Positions 1-9,500 of a stretch of 64,000 bases of DNA are shown here, one piece after another; within the stretch, counting starts at the first letter, position 1, and each line of letters opens with the position of its first letter. Made by a program: the position numbers and the translations under genes. The notes under the pieces were generated by a model. That model saw only the letters and a list, made by a program, of their open reading frames with translations, did no database searches and was not told where the DNA came from. Origin of the DNA: Rhizobium sp. SEMIA4064 (GTDB lineage Bacteria > Pseudomonadota > Alphaproteobacteria > Rhizobiales > Rhizobiaceae). The stretch lies in the NCBI RefSeq assembly GCF_003025035.1, contig NZ_PYJN01000005.1, positions 124,001-188,000 on the forward strand, read 5' to 3'.

Positions 1-105
1 GACTGAGGCGCCGCGCTCGCGCAGCCGCCGGATGAGGTCGAGGCTCTTATAGGCCGCGATGCCACCGGAAATGATAAGAAGGATGCGTTTTCCCGCGAGA
101 ACCAT
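1..105 (-). CDS. coaBC: CoaBC N-terminus (phosphopantothenoylcysteine decarboxylase/synthase), cut by window edge
   Basis: Only the first 35 codons are present; the gene continues beyond the left edge. The translation runs [20 protein letters not shown] and then [15 protein letters not shown]. This is the flavoprotein (Dfp/CoaB) N-terminus with the GGIAAYK nucleotide-binding turn. CoaBC makes 4'-phosphopantetheine from phosphopantothenate and cysteine in coenzyme A synthesis. In many alphaproteobacteria it lies directly after ubiE-ubiB. Here it has the same strand as ubiB but is separated from it by about 15.7 kb. Confidence 0.85.
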   Translation of the reverse strand, partial: MVLAGKRILLIISGGIAAYKSLDLIRRLRERGASV

Positions 106-179
106 GGCTCGAACCCGTCGCCTGTTTTTGTGCCCATGAACCTAAGCCTTTGGCGCATAATAGGCAATCGGCAGCAGCG

Positions 180-1088
180 TCAGCCGAGAATGTCGACGCA
201 GAAGTCGATGAAGGCGCGCACCTTTGCCGGCACATGGTGGCGGGACGGGTAAAAGGCGTAAAGCGGGTAAAGCTCGTCCTTCCAGTCCGGAAAAAGGTCG
301 ACAAGCTCTCCGCGGTCCAGAAAATCCGTGATGCCGAGCGTGAAGACCTGAGCGATACCGAGGCCAGCAAGGCAGGTTCCGAGCGTCGTCCCGGCATCGT
401 TGACCAGGATGCGGCCGCGCGTCTCGACCGGGATGACCTTGCACCCGCGTCGGAATTCCCATTCGAATGCGCGCCCGGTGCTCGGGTCCTGATAGTGGAT
501 GCAGAGATGGTTCGCGACGTCGGCCGGCGTTTTCGGCCGGCCATAACGCTCGATATAGGCGGGTGCTGCAACCGTCATCACGCGGGTTTCCAGAAGCAAC
601 CGGGCAATCAGCGAGGTCTGCGGCGGCTCGCCGAAGCGCAGGGCTACATCCATGCCGTCGGCCACAAGATCACCGATCTCGTTGCGGGTCAGGATCTCGA
701 TCTGCAGGTCGGGATAGAGGTCGAGGAAGGCGCCGAGCCGCGGCGCCAGGACGAGGCGGGAAAAATAGGGGTCGACATTGATGCGCAGACGGCCGCGTAC
801 GGATTGAGCGACACCCGCCACCGTCGTCGCGGCCTCCTCGATGCCGCCGAGCAGCGGCACGACCTGCTCATAAAACCGCGCGCCATCATCCGTAAGCCGC
901 AATGCTCGCGTGGTACGATCGAGCAGGCGCACGCCGATGCGCGCCTCCAGCCGCGAAACTGCTCGGCTGACTCCTGATGGCGTAAGGCCAAGCGCTTCCG
1001 CCGCCCGCACGAAGCTGCCACCCTCGACCACGGCCGTCAGCACGCTGACGCCATTCAGCAATCGTCCGTCGAACATTGTCCCATCCAT
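180..1088 (-). CDS. LysR-family transcriptional regulator
   Basis: 302 aa, the usual LysR length. Residues about 8-67 form the winged helix-turn-helix (AEALGLTPSGVSRAVSRLEA, then GVRLLDRTTRALRLTDDG). The rest is the periplasmic-binding-like effector domain (RGRLRINVDPYFSRLVLAP). It resembles the large rhizobial group of LysR regulators that control adjacent oxidoreductases. The start at 1088 is preceded on the coding strand by CGGAAA at a fair distance; an internal ATG four codons later is an alternative. It lies between coaBC and an SDR gene on the same strand; its target cannot be told from sequence. Confidence 0.9.
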   Translation of the reverse strand: MDGTMFDGRLLNGVSVLTAVVEGGSFVRAAEALGLTPSGVSRAVSRLEARIGVRLLDRTTRALRLTDDGARFYEQVVPLLGGIEEAATTVAGVAQSVRGRLRINVDPYFSRLVLAPRLGAFLDLYPDLQIEILTRNEIGDLVADGMDVALRFGEPPQTSLIARLLLETRVMTVAAPAYIERYGRPKTPADVANHLCIHYQDPSTGRAFEWEFRRGCKVIPVETRGRILVNDAGTTLGTCLAGLGIAQVFTLGITDFLDRGELVDLFPDWKDELYPLYAFYPSRHHVPAKVRAFIDFCVDILG

Positions 1089-1202
1089 GATTTTCCGTCA
1101 GCAATCATGAAGTCACGATGCATTTCCGTCAAAGTCTTTTGGATGCGAGGAGGCCGCGGAGGGAGAGGGTCCGCGGCCTTTCTTCAGTCATTCCGTACGT
1201 GG

Positions 1203-1967
1203 TTAGGTACGCGTGATCGAGGCGCCGCCATCGACCAGCGATGCAGTACCGGTGACGAAGCTTGCATCATCGGAGGCGAGGTAGAGGACCGAGCGGGCCA
1301 GTTCGTCAGGACCGGCGACACGCTTCAGCGCATGCAGATTGGTGATGAAGCCCTGCTTGTCGGGAGTGTCGTTCATCTCGCGATACATGTCGGTATCGAC
1401 GGCGCCCGGCAGCACGGCATTGACCCGCACATTCTGCTGGCCGAATTCGGCCGCGAGTGCCTGCGTCAGGCCGATCAGGCCGGACTTGCTGGCGGCATAA
1501 GCGGCAACGCCGGGGAAGGCAAAGCTGTAGCCTACAAAGGTCGACGTGAAGATCACCGAGCCGCCTCCATTCTTGACCATTTCGCCGATCTGATGCTTTG
1601 CGGCGAGGAAGGAAGCGGTCAAGTTGATTGCGAGCGCATCGCTAAAACCTGCCTCGGAAACCTCAGTGCTCGGGCCGGCTTCGCCCAGCGTGCCGGCATT
1701 GTTGAAGGCGATGTCGAGCTTGCCATAGCGCTCGACGGCAAGGGCGACCAATGCCTTGTGGTAATCTTCCGAACGCACGTCACCGGCAAGCGCGGCCGCT
1801 TTGCCGCCCGCAGCCTTGATTTCTGCAACAAGGCTTTCCAACTCGGCCCCACGCCGGGCGCCCACGATAACTTTGGCACCTTCGGCAGCGAAGAGTTTTG
1901 CGGTGGCGCGGCCAATGCCGGAGCTGGCGCCGGTGACGATTGCGACTTTTCCATTCAAGCGGTTCAT
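1203..1967 (-). CDS. SDR-family NAD(P)-dependent oxidoreductase
   Basis: 254 aa classical short-chain dehydrogenase. The cofactor motif TGASSGIG is at residues 13-20, NNAG at about 89-92, and the catalytic YxxxK is seen as YAASK at about 157-161, with an upstream Ser in the strand before it. The C-terminal VTGTASLVDGGAS matches 3-oxoacyl-reductase-like SDRs. The residues after the first beta strand (GARRGAE) suggest NADP preference, which is an inference. The substrate is unknown. It is divergent from a LysR gene beginning at 2087, with inverted repeats between them, so that regulator probably controls it. The start is preceded by GGAGATGGAACA. Confidence 0.9.
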   Translation of the reverse strand: MNRLNGKVAIVTGASSGIGRATAKLFAAEGAKVIVGARRGAELESLVAEIKAAGGKAAALAGDVRSEDYHKALVALAVERYGKLDIAFNNAGTLGEAGPSTEVSEAGFSDALAINLTASFLAAKHQIGEMVKNGGGSVIFTSTFVGYSFAFPGVAAYAASKSGLIGLTQALAAEFGQQNVRVNAVLPGAVDTDMYREMNDTPDKQGFITNLHALKRVAGPDELARSVLYLASDDASFVTGTASLVDGGASITRT

Positions 1968-2034
1968 TGTTCCATCTCCTGTGTGTGGACGTGTCTGTTG
2001 TTCCGTCCGATGCGCAGAGAATGGTATTTTTCGA

Positions 2035-2087
2035 TCGTTCGGATTAGTCTTCTAATCATGGAATTCGAATTCGGGATTGCCGAACGA
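2035..2087. promoter_or_regulatory. Inverted repeats in the SDR/LysR divergent intergenic region
   Basis: Two dyads lie between the divergent SDR and LysR genes. The first is GATTAG-TCTT-CTAATC at 2042-2057. The second is TCGTTCGG (2035-2042) paired with CCGAACGA (2080-2087), the latter touching the LysR start codon. LysR regulators commonly bind such dyads between themselves and a divergent target. Binding is inferred, not shown. Confidence 0.5.
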
Positions 2088-2992
2088 TGCTCAAGATTGA
2101 AGGAATCGCTGCTTTTGTGGCCGTTGCCGAAGCGGGATCGATCAGTGAAGCCGCGCGCCGGCTGCGCCTGTCGAAATCCGTCGTCAGCGAGCGGTTGGCG
2201 GAAATGGAGAAGACGCTCGGCGCGACGCTGCTGCATCGCACGACCCGTAAGTTGACATTGACGGAGGATGGTGCTGCTTTCCTGGAGCGCGCGTCTCGGA
2301 TCGTGCACGATGTGCGGGAGGCGGCGGCCGATCTGGCCAGGCGACGTGGCACATTGGCGGGCCCCTTGCGCATCACTGCCCCCGTCACCTTCGGCCGCAT
2401 GCATCTCGGTCCGGCGCTCTATCCCTTTCTGGCCGATCACCCTGAAATTGAATTGACGCTCGATCTCGACGACCGGCGTGTCGATGCCTCCTCGGACGGC
2501 TATGACGCCATCATTCGCCATGGCCTGATTGCCGATTCGCGCCTCGTTGCCTGGAAGCTTGCCCGCAGCCGCCGCCTTCTCGTGGCGTCGCCGGACTATC
2601 TCAGCCGTCACGGCAGGCCAACATCGCTATCCGATCTCGAGAACCATCGCGGTATTTTCTACAGCAATCGCGGCGTGGCCGACTGGCGTTTCCAAGGGCC
2701 CGATGGCGCTGTCGTCATCAGAGGGAAGCTGGCATTCGGCGTCAACAATGGCGATGTCATCCACGATGCCGCCGTCGCCGGCTTGGGGATCGCATTGTTG
2801 CCGGTCTTCATCGCAGGCCCGGCGATCGGGGAGGGGCGGCTTGTCGAGATCGACGTCGGCTACCGGCCCGAACCGGAGTTCATCTTCATGGCCCATCCCG
2901 AGGGGCGCAATCCCTCGGCAAAGCTCCGAGCCATCGCCGACCATCTGAAGCAGGCGTTCGGCGATCCGCCCTATTGGGAGCGAAACCGCTGA
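2087..2992 (+). CDS. LysR-family transcriptional regulator, divergent from SDR gene
   Basis: 301 aa. N-terminal winged HTH at residues about 4-60 (AEAGSISEAARRLRLSKSVV, ERLAEMEKTLGATLLHRTTR). The effector domain begins near residue 90 (GPLRITAPVTFGRMHLGPAL). This is the CrgA/DmlR-type LysR group, which often controls a neighbouring dehydrogenase. It is transcribed away from the SDR gene at 1203-1967 across a 119-bp region containing two inverted repeats. It ends one base before the convergent LysR gene on the other strand, leaving no room for a separate terminator. Confidence 0.9.
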   Translation: MLKIEGIAAFVAVAEAGSISEAARRLRLSKSVVSERLAEMEKTLGATLLHRTTRKLTLTEDGAAFLERASRIVHDVREAAADLARRRGTLAGPLRITAPVTFGRMHLGPALYPFLADHPEIELTLDLDDRRVDASSDGYDAIIRHGLIADSRLVAWKLARSRRLLVASPDYLSRHGRPTSLSDLENHRGIFYSNRGVADWRFQGPDGAVVIRGKLAFGVNNGDVIHDAAVAGLGIALLPVFIAGPAIGEGRLVEIDVGYRPEPEFIFMAHPEGRNPSAKLRAIADHLKQAFGDPPYWERNR

Positions 2993-3868
2993 CTACGCGA
3001 TCAGGCTCATGAGATTGGCAACGACAGGCGATCGCTGCGCCTTGAGGCTCGCGAGGCCAAGCCGTGCCACGACCGGCGGCCCATCGATCTGCCGATAGGC
3101 CACGCCGTCGAGCTTGATCTGTGCGATCGAAGCCGGAACGATGGAAACGCCCAGATTGGCGGCGACGAGATTGACGACGGAGGGAATCTGCGGCGCTTCC
3201 TGCATCACCACCAGCTCAAATCCCGCTTCGCGGCAAGCTCCAACGATATCGTCATAGAGGCTGAGCCCCACCATGCGCGGAAAGAGAATGAAGGGCTCAC
3301 CGGCCAATGCCGCGATCGGTACGCGTTCCTTTTCTGCCAGCGGATGATGCGCTGGCAGCGCGATCAGCATCGGCTCGTCGGCAAAGCGCTTCAGCCGGAC
3401 ATCCCGTGGGTCTTCCAGGCCAGGACGAATAAAGGCGGCATCGATCTCGCCGCGCATCAGCCGCTCCATCAGCGCGTTGGTGTTCATCTCCGTGAGCGAC
3501 AGCCTCACTTCGGGCCAATGGCCTCGAAACTCGCGGATGGTTTCCGTGACGATCGTGTTGAAGGCGGAAGAGGCGGTAAAGCCGAGCGCCAGCCGGCCAA
3601 TCTCGCCGCGATTGGCGCGCTGGGCGGCAAGTTTGGCTTTTTCCGCCGCATCCACGGCGGCTTTGGCTTCGCTGAGGAAAGCCTCTCCCGCCTCCGTCAA
3701 CTCTGCCCCATGGGGAACACGGTGAAACAGCATCGCGCCCACCTCGTTTTCGAGATCGCGGATCTGTTGGCTGAGCGGCGGCTGGCCGATGCCGAGCTTG
3801 GCGGCGGCTCGGGTGAAATTTCCCGCTTCCGCCAGCGCCAGAAAATAACGGATATGACGCAGCTCCAT
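2993..3868 (-). CDS. LysR-family regulator divergent from an MFS exporter (YnfL-like)
   Basis: 291 aa. HTH at residues about 1-60 (MELRHIRYFLALAEAGNFTR, AAAKLGIGQPPLSQQIRDLE) followed by a LysR effector domain. The ATG at 3868 is preferred over an in-frame TTG at 3880 because GGAG lies six bases before it. The gene is divergent from an MFS transporter, the same layout as ynfL/ynfM of Escherichia coli, so it probably regulates that exporter. The coding end abuts the end of the convergent LysR gene at 2992. Confidence 0.88.
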   Translation of the reverse strand: MELRHIRYFLALAEAGNFTRAAAKLGIGQPPLSQQIRDLENEVGAMLFHRVPHGAELTEAGEAFLSEAKAAVDAAEKAKLAAQRANRGEIGRLALGFTASSAFNTIVTETIREFRGHWPEVRLSLTEMNTNALMERLMRGEIDAAFIRPGLEDPRDVRLKRFADEPMLIALPAHHPLAEKERVPIAALAGEPFILFPRMVGLSLYDDIVGACREAGFELVVMQEAPQIPSVVNLVAANLGVSIVPASIAQIKLDGVAYRQIDGPPVVARLGLASLKAQRSPVVANLMSLIA

Positions 3869-3900
3869 CGCTATCTCCAAAAGCTATTGAGATCGCCTGT

Positions 3901-3913
3901 TCCATATATTGGA
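3901..3913. promoter_or_regulatory. Candidate LysR box between LysR and MFS genes
   Basis: TCCATATATTGGA is an imperfect palindrome with TCCA/TGGA arms and fits the LysR T-N11-A pattern. It lies in the 96-bp divergent intergenic region, about 50 bp upstream of the MFS start and about 33 bp upstream of the LysR start. Function is inferred. Confidence 0.45.
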
Positions 3914-3964
3914 CTAATGAAGCGGATCTGACTAGATTCCGGGGCAAGAAAGGTTGTGTGCCCC

Positions 3965-5649
<1,685 letters not shown>

Positions 5650-5673
5650 GATTGCCCCGCCGACCGGCGCTTC

Positions 5674-5733
5674 TCGACAGAGCATTGTTGCGGCCTATAA
5701 TAAACCTATTAGTTAATTAACTATATGGTTTAT
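5674..5733 (+). promoter_or_regulatory. Promoter and ArsR operator upstream of the ArsR-SRPBCC-GFA operon
   Basis: A sigma-70-like promoter reads TCGACA (5674-5679), 16-bp spacer, TATAAT (5696-5701). Overlapping the -10 and the expected transcription start is a 34-bp near-palindrome at 5700-5733 with outer arms ATAAACC/GGTTTAT and a perfect 12-bp core AGTTAATTAACT. ArsR-family regulators bind AT-rich dyads of this kind and block the promoter. Autorepression is therefore likely, by inference. Confidence 0.7.
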
Positions 5734-5741
5734 GAAGTCGC

Positions 5742-6083
5742 ATGGACACATTGAGCATCACCCTTTCCGCCTTGGCTGACCCAACCCGCCGGGCAATCCT
5801 GGCGCGGTTGGCGACTGGCGAGGCATCCGTTTCCGAACTGGCCGAACCCTTCGACATGTCGCTGGTCGCTGTCTCCAAGCATCTGAAGGTGCTGGAAAAG
5901 GCCGGGCTGATCTCGAAGGGGAGGGAAGCGCAATGGCGGCCTTGCCGGCTGGAGCCGAAGCCGCTGCGGCAGGTCGATGACTGGCTGGAGAGCTACCGTC
6001 AGTTCTGGAACGACAACCTTGATCGCCTGGAAGCTTACGCGGAACTATTGCAAAAGGGAGGAAAGAATGACCCCAGCAACTGA
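5742..6083 (+). CDS. ArsR/SmtB-family winged-helix regulator
   Basis: 113 aa. The winged HTH spans most of the protein (LADPTRRAILARLATGEASV, SELAEPFDMSLVAVSKHLKV). No cysteine pair of the metal-sensing type is visible in the recognition helix, so it is more like the non-metal ArsR regulators paired with SRPBCC (AHSA1) proteins. It overlaps the SRPBCC gene by 17 bp, indicating translational coupling. Eight bases upstream of the start codon lies a large AT-rich palindrome that is probably its own operator. Confidence 0.9.
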   Translation: MDTLSITLSALADPTRRAILARLATGEASVSELAEPFDMSLVAVSKHLKVLEKAGLISKGREAQWRPCRLEPKPLRQVDDWLESYRQFWNDNLDRLEAYAELLQKGGKNDPSN

Positions 6084-6549
6084 GGGCGGCAGCATGCGGC
6101 CACCGCGCGAGATCGTGCTGACCCGCGATATTGCCGCGCCGCGCGCCCTGCTGTTTCGCATCTGGACCGAGCCGGAACATCTGATGCGCTGGTGGGGGCC
6201 GCAGAACATGACGGCGCCATTCGTCTCCGTCGACCTTCACGAAGGCGGCGCCTGGCGGCATTGCATTTTGACACCAGAGGGCAGGGAATATTGGAGCCAC
6301 GGGCGCTATCTGGAGATCGTCCCGCCCGAGCGCCTCGTCTTCACCTTCGCCTGGGAAAATCTGGATGGAAAATCCGGCCACTCGATGCAGGTGACCGTGG
6401 AATTTCAAGAGCTTGGCGAGAAGACACGCCTCATCTTCCGCAAGGTCGAACTGCCCGACGACACCGAACTAAGATTGCAGACCGGCGGCTGGGAGCAGGC
6501 CCTCGACAAATACGTCGCCTACGCAGAAGCCACCTCAAGGGAAGGATGA
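6067..6549 (+). CDS. SRPBCC/AHSA1-domain protein
   Basis: 160 aa. The START-like Activator-of-Hsp90 (AHSA1) domain covers most of the chain: VLTRDIAAPRALLFRIWTEP, then LMRWWGPQNM, and the C-terminal GGWEQALDKYVAY. Such proteins form a hydrophobic ligand pocket. Partnership with an adjacent ArsR regulator is very common in bacteria, but the biochemical role is unknown. Start ATG 6067 lies inside the ArsR coding end and has AAAGGGAGGAAAG upstream. The stop overlaps the region just before the next gene. Confidence 0.88.
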   Translation: MTPATEGGSMRPPREIVLTRDIAAPRALLFRIWTEPEHLMRWWGPQNMTAPFVSVDLHEGGAWRHCILTPEGREYWSHGRYLEIVPPERLVFTFAWENLDGKSGHSMQVTVEFQELGEKTRLIFRKVELPDDTELRLQTGGWEQALDKYVAYAEATSREG

Positions 6550-6554
6550 GAGTG

Positions 6555-6959
6555 ATGAAAAAGACCTATCATGGAAGCTGCCATTGCGGCGCCGTCGCTT
6601 ATGAAGCTGATCTCGATCTGCAGGGCGGCACCTTCAAATGCAACTGCTCGATCTGCAGGAAAAAGCGCAATTGGCTGGCCGTCGCCACGCCAGCAGATTT
6701 CCGCCTGACCTCGGGCGAGGACAGCATCGGCGAATATCAATTCGGCCCGCGCATCCTGCATCATCTCTTCTGCAAGAGTTGCGGCATCAGTTCTTTCAAC
6801 TGGGGTGAAAATCCCGCACTCGGCGGCAAATTCTACGCAATCAGCATTAGCTGCCTGGACGATGCCACGGATGAAGAACTCGCCTCGCTTCCCGTCGGAT
6901 ATTTTGACGGCCGCGATGATCGCTTCGATCGCGCGCCGGAGGAAACGCGTTATCTTTAG
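6555..6959 (+). CDS. GFA-family (glutathione-dependent formaldehyde-activating fold) protein
   Basis: 134 aa. Zinc-binding cysteines occur as SCHCGAV near the N-terminus, CNCSICRK in the middle and CKSCG at about residues 73-77, the GFA/CENP-V fold. Family members are usually annotated as S-(hydroxymethyl)glutathione synthase-like, but most have no proven activity. ATG 6555 is favoured because AAGGA lies about eight bases upstream; an ATG at 6546 overlapping the previous stop is possible. Third gene of the ArsR-SRPBCC operon. Confidence 0.85.
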   Translation: MKKTYHGSCHCGAVAYEADLDLQGGTFKCNCSICRKKRNWLAVATPADFRLTSGEDSIGEYQFGPRILHHLFCKSCGISSFNWGENPALGGKFYAISISCLDDATDEELASLPVGYFDGRDDRFDRAPEETRYL

Positions 6960-6969
6960 CGAAAGGGTT

Positions 6970-7638
6970 CTAGCCTTTGGTAGCCAACCAGATGACATGA
7001 CGGGCGCCGCTTTTGCCATTGGCGCGCGTATTGACCACCTCGGCGGCAAAACCGCTGTCGCGCAGCCGCCGTGTGAAGCGATCGTCAGGTCCCGAAGACC
7101 AGACCGCGAGCACGCCACCGGGCCGCAGCGCATCGCGTGCTGCCTTCAATCCCTGATAATCGTAAAGACCGTCATTGGCTTCTGATGTGATGCCATCCGG
7201 GCCGTTGTCGACATCGAGCAGGATGGCGTCGTATGTCGCCTTGCGGGCTCGGATGAGCGGACGCACATCGCCTTCGTGGATGGCGACGCGCGGGTCGTCG
7301 AGGCAGCCGTTGAAGACTATTGCCATCGGCCCGCGTGCCCATGTGACGACGGCCGGAACCAGCTCCGCAACCGTGACCTTGGCGTCCGCACCGAGTTCAC
7401 CGAGGGCTGCCCGCAAGGTAAAGCCCATGCCGAGGCCGCCGATCAGGATGTGCGGCGCCTTCCGGTCCTTGATCTTTTCGTAGGAAAGCGTGGCTAGTGC
7501 CCGCTCCGAGCCGCTCAAGCGGCTGTTCATCAGCTCGTTGGTGCCGAGCATGATGGAGAATTCCTGGCCGCGCTGCTTCAAGCGCAGCTCGCCGCCACCG
7601 GGGATTTTCGCAGTGTCGAGCAAGGTCCAGGGGATCAC
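6970..7638 (-). CDS. Spermidine-synthase-like SAM-dependent methyltransferase
   Basis: 222 aa. A Rossmann methyltransferase fold is visible: ILIGGLGMGFTLRAAL (glycine-rich motif I), VTVAELVPAVV (acidic residue after strand 2) and YDAILLDVDNGPDG. It resembles the spermidine-synthase-like family but is short, and a true aminopropyltransferase role is doubtful. The GTG at 7638 has GGAG seven bases upstream. A longer in-frame extension to 7743 runs through a rhizobial palindromic repeat and is rejected. It lies 126 bp after the urocanase-like gene on the same strand. Confidence 0.8.
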   Translation of the reverse strand: MIPWTLLDTAKIPGGGELRLKQRGQEFSIMLGTNELMNSRLSGSERALATLSYEKIKDRKAPHILIGGLGMGFTLRAALGELGADAKVTVAELVPAVVTWARGPMAIVFNGCLDDPRVAIHEGDVRPLIRARKATYDAILLDVDNGPDGITSEANDGLYDYQGLKAARDALRPGGVLAVWSSGPDDRFTRRLRDSGFAAEVVNTRANGKSGARHVIWLATKG

Positions 7639-7652
7639 GGGCACTCTCCAAA

Positions 7653-7697
7653 GCAATTCCAGGAAAAATGCGTGAGCCGCTTTCCGTCCGGAATTGC
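7653..7697. repeat. Rhizobial palindromic intergenic repeat, copy A (short form)
   Basis: Begins GCAATTCCAGGAAAA and ends TTTCCGTCCGGAATTGC, with outer 8-bp arms GCAATTCC/GGAATTGC. The same element occurs at 45242 and 46481. This copy lacks the second AGAGCGGTT hairpin module seen in the others. It sits between the urocanase-like gene and the methyltransferase gene. Confidence 0.85.
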
Positions 7698-7764
7698 ATG
7701 TAAAATAGGTCGTTTCGAATTGCCCGGGACCATAGTCTTTCAAAGCTGCAAATAACAGACGTGC

Positions 7765-9426
7765 TTATCCGAGACGGATATAGGGCACATCCTTTTTCGC
7801 AACTTCGTCCAGCGCTTCCTCATAGCCGGCGTCGGCATAGCGCATGACACCAAGCGCCGTGTCATTGGTCAGCGCGTGATCGAGCCGTTCATCGGCCGCC
7901 GGCGTGCCATCGGCGACCACGGTGACGCCACAGCTCGTCATATAGCCGGCATAGCCGCCGCCGCCGGAATGGACGACGACGAGATCGGCCATGGATGAGC
8001 AGAGCATCATGGCGTCGATCAGCGGCCAGTCGGCGATGGCGTCGGAGCCATCCTTCATGCGCTCGGTCATGATATTCGGATGCGCCATGGCGCCGGCATC
8101 GAGATGGTCGCGCGAAAAGGCGATCGGCCCCCTCAGCTCGCCGCTTGCCACAAGCTCGTTGACGCGGCGGGCAAGTGCTGTGCGCTCGCCATGGCCAAGC
8201 CAAGCGATGCGCGCCGGCAGCCCTTCGAAGGGCACATGCTGGCGGGCAAGGCGGATCCAGTTGGTGATGATCTTATTGTCCGGGAACATCTCCAGCAGCA
8301 GATCGTCGATGCGGGCTATATCGCTTTCCTCGCCCGAAAGCGCCATCCAGCGGAATGGACCGATGGCGCGGCAGAAGAGCGGCCGCAGATAGGCTTCGGT
8401 GAAGATCGGGATATCGAAGGCGTTGGCAACGCCGCCTTCCTTCGCCTGGGTGCGGATCAGGTTGCCGTTGTCGAAGACTTCGGAGCCCTTCTTCTGGAAG
8501 TCCAGCATGGCCTTCACATGCTCGACGATGGAGGCGCGGCTGGCTGCCATGAGCTGGCCCTGGCCATCGTCGCGCAAATCCCGAACCTGTTGCAGGCTCA
8601 TGCCCTTTGGCACATAGCCATAGACGAGATCGTGGGCGGAGGTCTGATCGGTGACGATATCGGGCACGATGCCGCGCCGTGCGATCTCAGGGTAGATCTC
8701 GGCCGCATTGCCGACGAGGCCGACGGAAAGCGCCCGCTTTTCCTTGACCGCGGCGTCGATCATCGCCAGCGCGGAATCGAGATCGGGCGCGATCTCCTGC
8801 AGATAGCCGATGTCCTGGCGTTTCCTGGCGCGCTCCGCATCGATGTCGACGCAGAGGATCGCGGCACCCGCCATGCGGCCGGCGAGAGGCTGCGCGCCGC
8901 CCATTCCGCCGAGACCGGCGGTCAAAACGAAGCGGCCGAAGAGATCGCCGCCGAAGCGGCGCTCGGCGATGCGCATGAAGATTTCGTAGGTGCCCTGGAT
9001 CACGCCCTGGCTGCCGATATATTGCCAGGCGCCGGCCGTCAGCCCACCCCAGCAGATCAGCCCCTTGCGCTGCAGTTCGTAGAACACTTCTGCCTTCGCC
9101 CACTGCCCGACGATATTGCAGTTCGCCATGATGACGAGCGGCGCCTTGTCATGCGTGCGGATGAGGCCGATCGGCTTGCCGGATTGAATGAGCAGCGTCT
9201 GGTTCTCATCCATTTCCGTCAGCGCCTTCACGATGCCCTTATGTGCTGCCCAATTGCGGGCCGCCTTGCCGAGGGCTGCGTAGACGACAAGATTGTCTGG
9301 ATCTTCGCCGACCGAGAGCACGTTTTCGAGCAGGCGCAGCAGGGCCTCCTGCCGCCAGCCTTTGGCACGCAGCTCCGGGCCGCCCGGAATGGGGAATTTC
9401 GGGTGACGTGGATTGGCTTTCGGCAT
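7765..9426 (-). CDS. Urocanase-family protein, probable thiourocanate hydratase (ergothioneine catabolism)
   Basis: 553 aa, full urocanase length. NAD-binding core is present (GRFVLTAGLGGMGGAQPLAG) and the family is clear throughout. Two active-site regions differ from histidine-pathway urocanase. The canonical RICWLG segment reads RIAWLG, with Ala408 at the position I equate with the reactive Cys410 of Pseudomonas putida. The canonical HHGGGVGMG reads HSGGGGYAG. In the same operon are a MIO-less ammonia-lyase homologue, a DUF917 protein, a hydantoinase and a carbamoylase, and there is no hutI or hutG. I therefore infer hydration of thiourocanate to thiohydantoin-propionate rather than of urocanate. 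Start ATG 9426 has AAGAGGA upstream. The annotation 'hutU' would be the conventional alternative. Confidence 0.8.
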   Translation of the reverse strand: MPKANPRHPKFPIPGGPELRAKGWRQEALLRLLENVLSVGEDPDNLVVYAALGKAARNWAAHKGIVKALTEMDENQTLLIQSGKPIGLIRTHDKAPLVIMANCNIVGQWAKAEVFYELQRKGLICWGGLTAGAWQYIGSQGVIQGTYEIFMRIAERRFGGDLFGRFVLTAGLGGMGGAQPLAGRMAGAAILCVDIDAERARKRQDIGYLQEIAPDLDSALAMIDAAVKEKRALSVGLVGNAAEIYPEIARRGIVPDIVTDQTSAHDLVYGYVPKGMSLQQVRDLRDDGQGQLMAASRASIVEHVKAMLDFQKKGSEVFDNGNLIRTQAKEGGVANAFDIPIFTEAYLRPLFCRAIGPFRWMALSGEESDIARIDDLLLEMFPDNKIITNWIRLARQHVPFEGLPARIAWLGHGERTALARRVNELVASGELRGPIAFSRDHLDAGAMAHPNIMTERMKDGSDAIADWPLIDAMMLCSSMADLVVVHSGGGGYAGYMTSCGVTVVADGTPAADERLDHALTNDTALGVMRYADAGYEEALDEVAKKDVPYIRLG

Positions 9427-9500
9427 GGTCCTCTTACCTCTTGTTTGGTGGTCTTCCTTCTCCTCCCCGATGAGGAGAAGAGGGTGGCACCCCTCGGCAT

